From: Coprinopsis marcescibilis
Taxonomy: Eukaryota > Basidiomycota > Agaricomycetes > Agaricales > Psathyrellaceae
DNA length: 64,000 nucleotides
Reading direction: 5' to 3'
Assembly (NCBI GenBank): GCA_004369085.1
Contig: ML210316.1
Coordinates: 1-64,000, forward strand
Part shown: one piece after another, positions 62,040 through 64,000 of the stretch
Layout: each line of letters starts with the position of its first letter
Position numbering within the stretch: the first letter of the stretch is position 1
The notes under the pieces: generated by a model
The model's input: only the letters and a program-made list of their open reading frames with translations
The model's database searches: none
Told to the model about the DNA's origin: nothing
Program-made: the position numbers and the translations under genes

Positions 62040-63092
62040 TCACCATCCCATGGCCGCCCACGCATGGCGAGCTGCTTCTTCCTTGGCGATCTTCTGGCTT
62101 TTCCCGATCCCACGGCCGTACTCCCTGCCATTCACTAAGCATTGATGTTAGTGAGCAATCGAAGCATCTTGGTGGTGTGATGGACGTACAACAACATCGG
62201 ACGTTCCAGGTAGGTGCGTGTGGAGGCCCAGAGTGCTCCGCAGGATACGTGACCTGCAAGCCATTCTGCGCAGCCTTCTGATTCAACAATGCGACGGACA
62301 CCATACTCAAGTGTGATCCCGCTGGGGCTTGACTATAGGATGCGTACTGTGACTGAGGGGGGCCTGGAATGGGCGGGGGAGGTGATTTTGGTGGAGGTGG
62401 TTGTGCATACTGCGAGAAATTATATCCATACTGCGACGTGTAAGCAGGGGCGGGGGCGGGGGCGCGAGCATGAGCGGGCGGCTGAACAGCAGAGTGATCG
62501 GGGATGGAGTCCAGAGTCGCACTTGCATTGGTTGGGTCAATAAGACGTGAAATCCAGCTCTGAATCTCTTGAAAGCCATTGCGATTGCGGAAATAGACCG
62601 CTCCAACATAGGTTTCAAACACCTTTCGCATTTCCTTGAGGTGGGCAGGTTAGCCTTGAGGTAGGTGAACATAATTGGTGTACTTACTTGGTTAGACTCG
62701 ACGACCTTCATCGCGCTCGGTGCAATACGTAGCTTCGATTTCAATCCATATTCATTCATCCAAGAATTAACGGTGGTTTCGCTCAGAGATTCCTTGATCT
62801 TTTCCTATGATTCGAAGACAAAGGCCGTTGACCGAATTTGACAGAGATAATAGCGCTGAAATGGACTTACCTTAAGCTTGTCTGCTGGCAGAAACCCATC
62901 CCCTTTGGCATGGAACCAATGAGTGGCGACGACGAGCTCGAGAACATGTGCGCCTAACGCAGCGAGACGATTTGTATCGCCATAATCCTCATTCAGGGGA
63001 GTGTCAGGCAAACGAAGTGATTCATGGGTGAATACGTCAAGCAACAGCTCAACATCTCCTTCAATCTTGGGAAGAGGTGGTAGTGTCGCCAT
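62040..63092 (-). CDS. RNase III-fold protein with C-terminal dsRBM, catalytically degenerate
   Basis: Four exons (62871-63092, 62688-62804, 62190-62634, 62040-62134) keep frame and give 292 aa. Residues about 8-130 follow the RNase III fold: FTHESL, then NRLAALGAHVLELVVATHWF where active enzymes have NERLEFLGD, and KVFETYVGAVYF where they have D-x-x-E-A-x-x-G. Of the four catalytic acidic residues only the last Glu seems kept. A Pro/Gln/Tyr-rich linker follows (APAPAPAYTSQYGYNFSQY). The C-terminus is a double-stranded RNA-binding motif (LLNQKAAQNGLQVTYP, EYGRGIGKSQKIAKEEAARHAWAAM). It is probably a non-cleaving dsRNA-binding protein. A mitoribosomal (mL44-like) or RNA-silencing accessory role are both conceivable; no presequence is visible. 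Confidence 0.82.
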
Positions 63093-63679
63093 CCTGGCAA
63101 CTAAGAATGGGGGAGATGTCGATGGGGGGCGCCTGCGAAACAACAGCCTCACTTTTATATGTGGCGAGCATTTGTCATTGATAACCCGGTCCACACGCCG
63201 CGATCCGCTAACCTGGCACACCTCCCCGCAGCACCGTTGTCACCGTGACTCGCAGCAGATTAGCTGTGCACATCAATCGCCACAAGGGGTTCAGGGAATA
63301 CTCTCAGGTCCGGAGAAGAAGGATATTATTCCTGAAAAACGTAAACGGACCAGATTTGCTTTCCCGGAGTCGGCCGGAGTCCAAACGACGGTTCTCGCTC
63401 GCGCAATCGACGGTGGTGAGCACGAGAATGCCGAAATTGAAGCGACCTGGATGCCTCTTTTTCTTCTCGATATCATATGTTGCTCTCACAATAGCTGAAC
63501 CGAATTGTATCCAACCAAACAACCCGGGATTAGTATTATTGCGTTCATCACTCGGCAGTGAACACGATGCATGAAGGGATATATTGTGAGTCCCATTTCG
63601 CTTAGGGAGGACACGTTTACAAACTCGTTTGTACTTAGTCTCAGCATCGCTCAGTCGGAATTTGCAAACTGAAGAATCC
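63093..63679. other. Divergent intergenic region
   Basis: It is shared upstream DNA of the RNase III-like gene (minus) and the Dug2-like gene (plus). No other feature is seen. Confidence 0.6.
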
Positions 63680-64000
63680 ATGCCAACTCTGATTCATTCT
63701 TTGGTGGAGCAAAGGAGCTCTGTTCTGAGCTTAGCAGCAACAAGCCGATATATCTTCTCTGGTAGTCAAAACGAGGACATTGTGGTGAGCTCCAGTGCTC
63801 CAGTCTTCAATGTTACCTGACGTGGTTCGCAGGTTTGGGATAATGATACGTTCACCCTGAAGAAGACCCTCCACGGCCACACGGGGAGTGTTCTGGCGTT
63901 GGAATATGCAAAAGATAACGAATGGCTGTTTAGCTCGTCAGGTATCTCGAAACTACATTCCTCGTGTAAACATCATTTAAAATAGCTCTAGGCGACTCTA
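63680..64000 (+). CDS. dug2: Dug2-like WD40/peptidase, 5' part only
   Basis: Exons 63680-63784, 63833-63941 and 63992 onward keep frame. The start MPTLIHSLVEQRSSVLSLAA leads into WD40 blades (YIFSGSQNEDIVVWDNDTFTL, LHGHTGSVLALEYAKDNEWLFSSSGDS). This opening is typical of fungal Dug2, in which WD40 repeats precede an M20-type metallopeptidase domain; with Dug3 it degrades glutathione in the cytosol. The peptidase half lies beyond the window, so the call rests on the N-terminal pattern only. Another WD40 protein is possible. Confidence 0.65.

Overview
The window is ordinary nuclear DNA from a filamentous basidiomycete, most likely an Agaricomycete. The evidence is intron-dense genes (introns mostly 45-80 nt, many exons of only 12-80 nt), short intergenic spacers on both strands, and families typical of that clade: a DUF6534 membrane protein, a 'MGFFS' family protein and a Vip1-type RRM protein. 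I see no plasmid, phage, CRISPR, rRNA or tRNA features. About 25 protein genes can be reconstructed. For most of them I checked that the exon lengths keep frame from start to stop.

Layout. 0-7 kb (minus): a TALE homeodomain transcription factor and an 11-exon Cdc11/Nud1-type leucine-rich-repeat scaffold of the septation initiation network. 7-12.6 kb: a gene-poor stretch with one unrecognised minus-strand reading frame and a 40-N assembly gap. 12.6-17.2 kb (plus): Vip1-like RRM protein, SAM methyltransferase, UAA-family nucleotide-sugar transporter. 17.4-18.3 kb (minus): small secreted protein. 19.2-26.8 kb (plus): DUF202 membrane protein, membrane-anchored SET protein, NADPH-cytochrome P450 reductase, mitochondrial She9/Mdm33. 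26.9-28.1 kb (minus): a second SAM methyltransferase with a damaged or unusual splice site in its SAM motif. 28.4-33.1 kb (plus): DDB1. 33.4-48.2 kb (all minus): Vnx1-type cation/H+ antiporter, MGFFS-family protein, Chl1/DDX11 helicase, Ypd1-type phosphotransfer protein, CaiB/BaiF CoA-transferase. 49.3-53.2 kb (plus): short-chain dehydrogenase and DUF6534 membrane protein. 53.4-57.2 kb (minus): Prp2/DHX16 spliceosomal helicase, divergent from a citramalyl-CoA lyase-like gene. 59-63.1 kb (minus): a large disordered orphan and a catalytically degenerate RNase III-fold/dsRBM protein. The right edge cuts a Dug2-like gene after about 75 codons.

Most genes are unrelated housekeeping functions and do not form a cluster or a single new system. 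The most notable observations are a 735-bp non-autonomous Tc1/mariner-type element with 26-bp terminal inverted repeats (29 bp including the TA target duplications), about 100 bp upstream of the CHL1 start; three GC-AG introns that all use the donor GCAAGT; a GT...AT intron boundary that alone preserves the SAM motif of the second methyltransferase; a Ypd1-like protein with a long acidic N-terminal extension and a perfect CRE (TGACGTCA) upstream; and an RNase III-like protein lacking most catalytic acidic residues.
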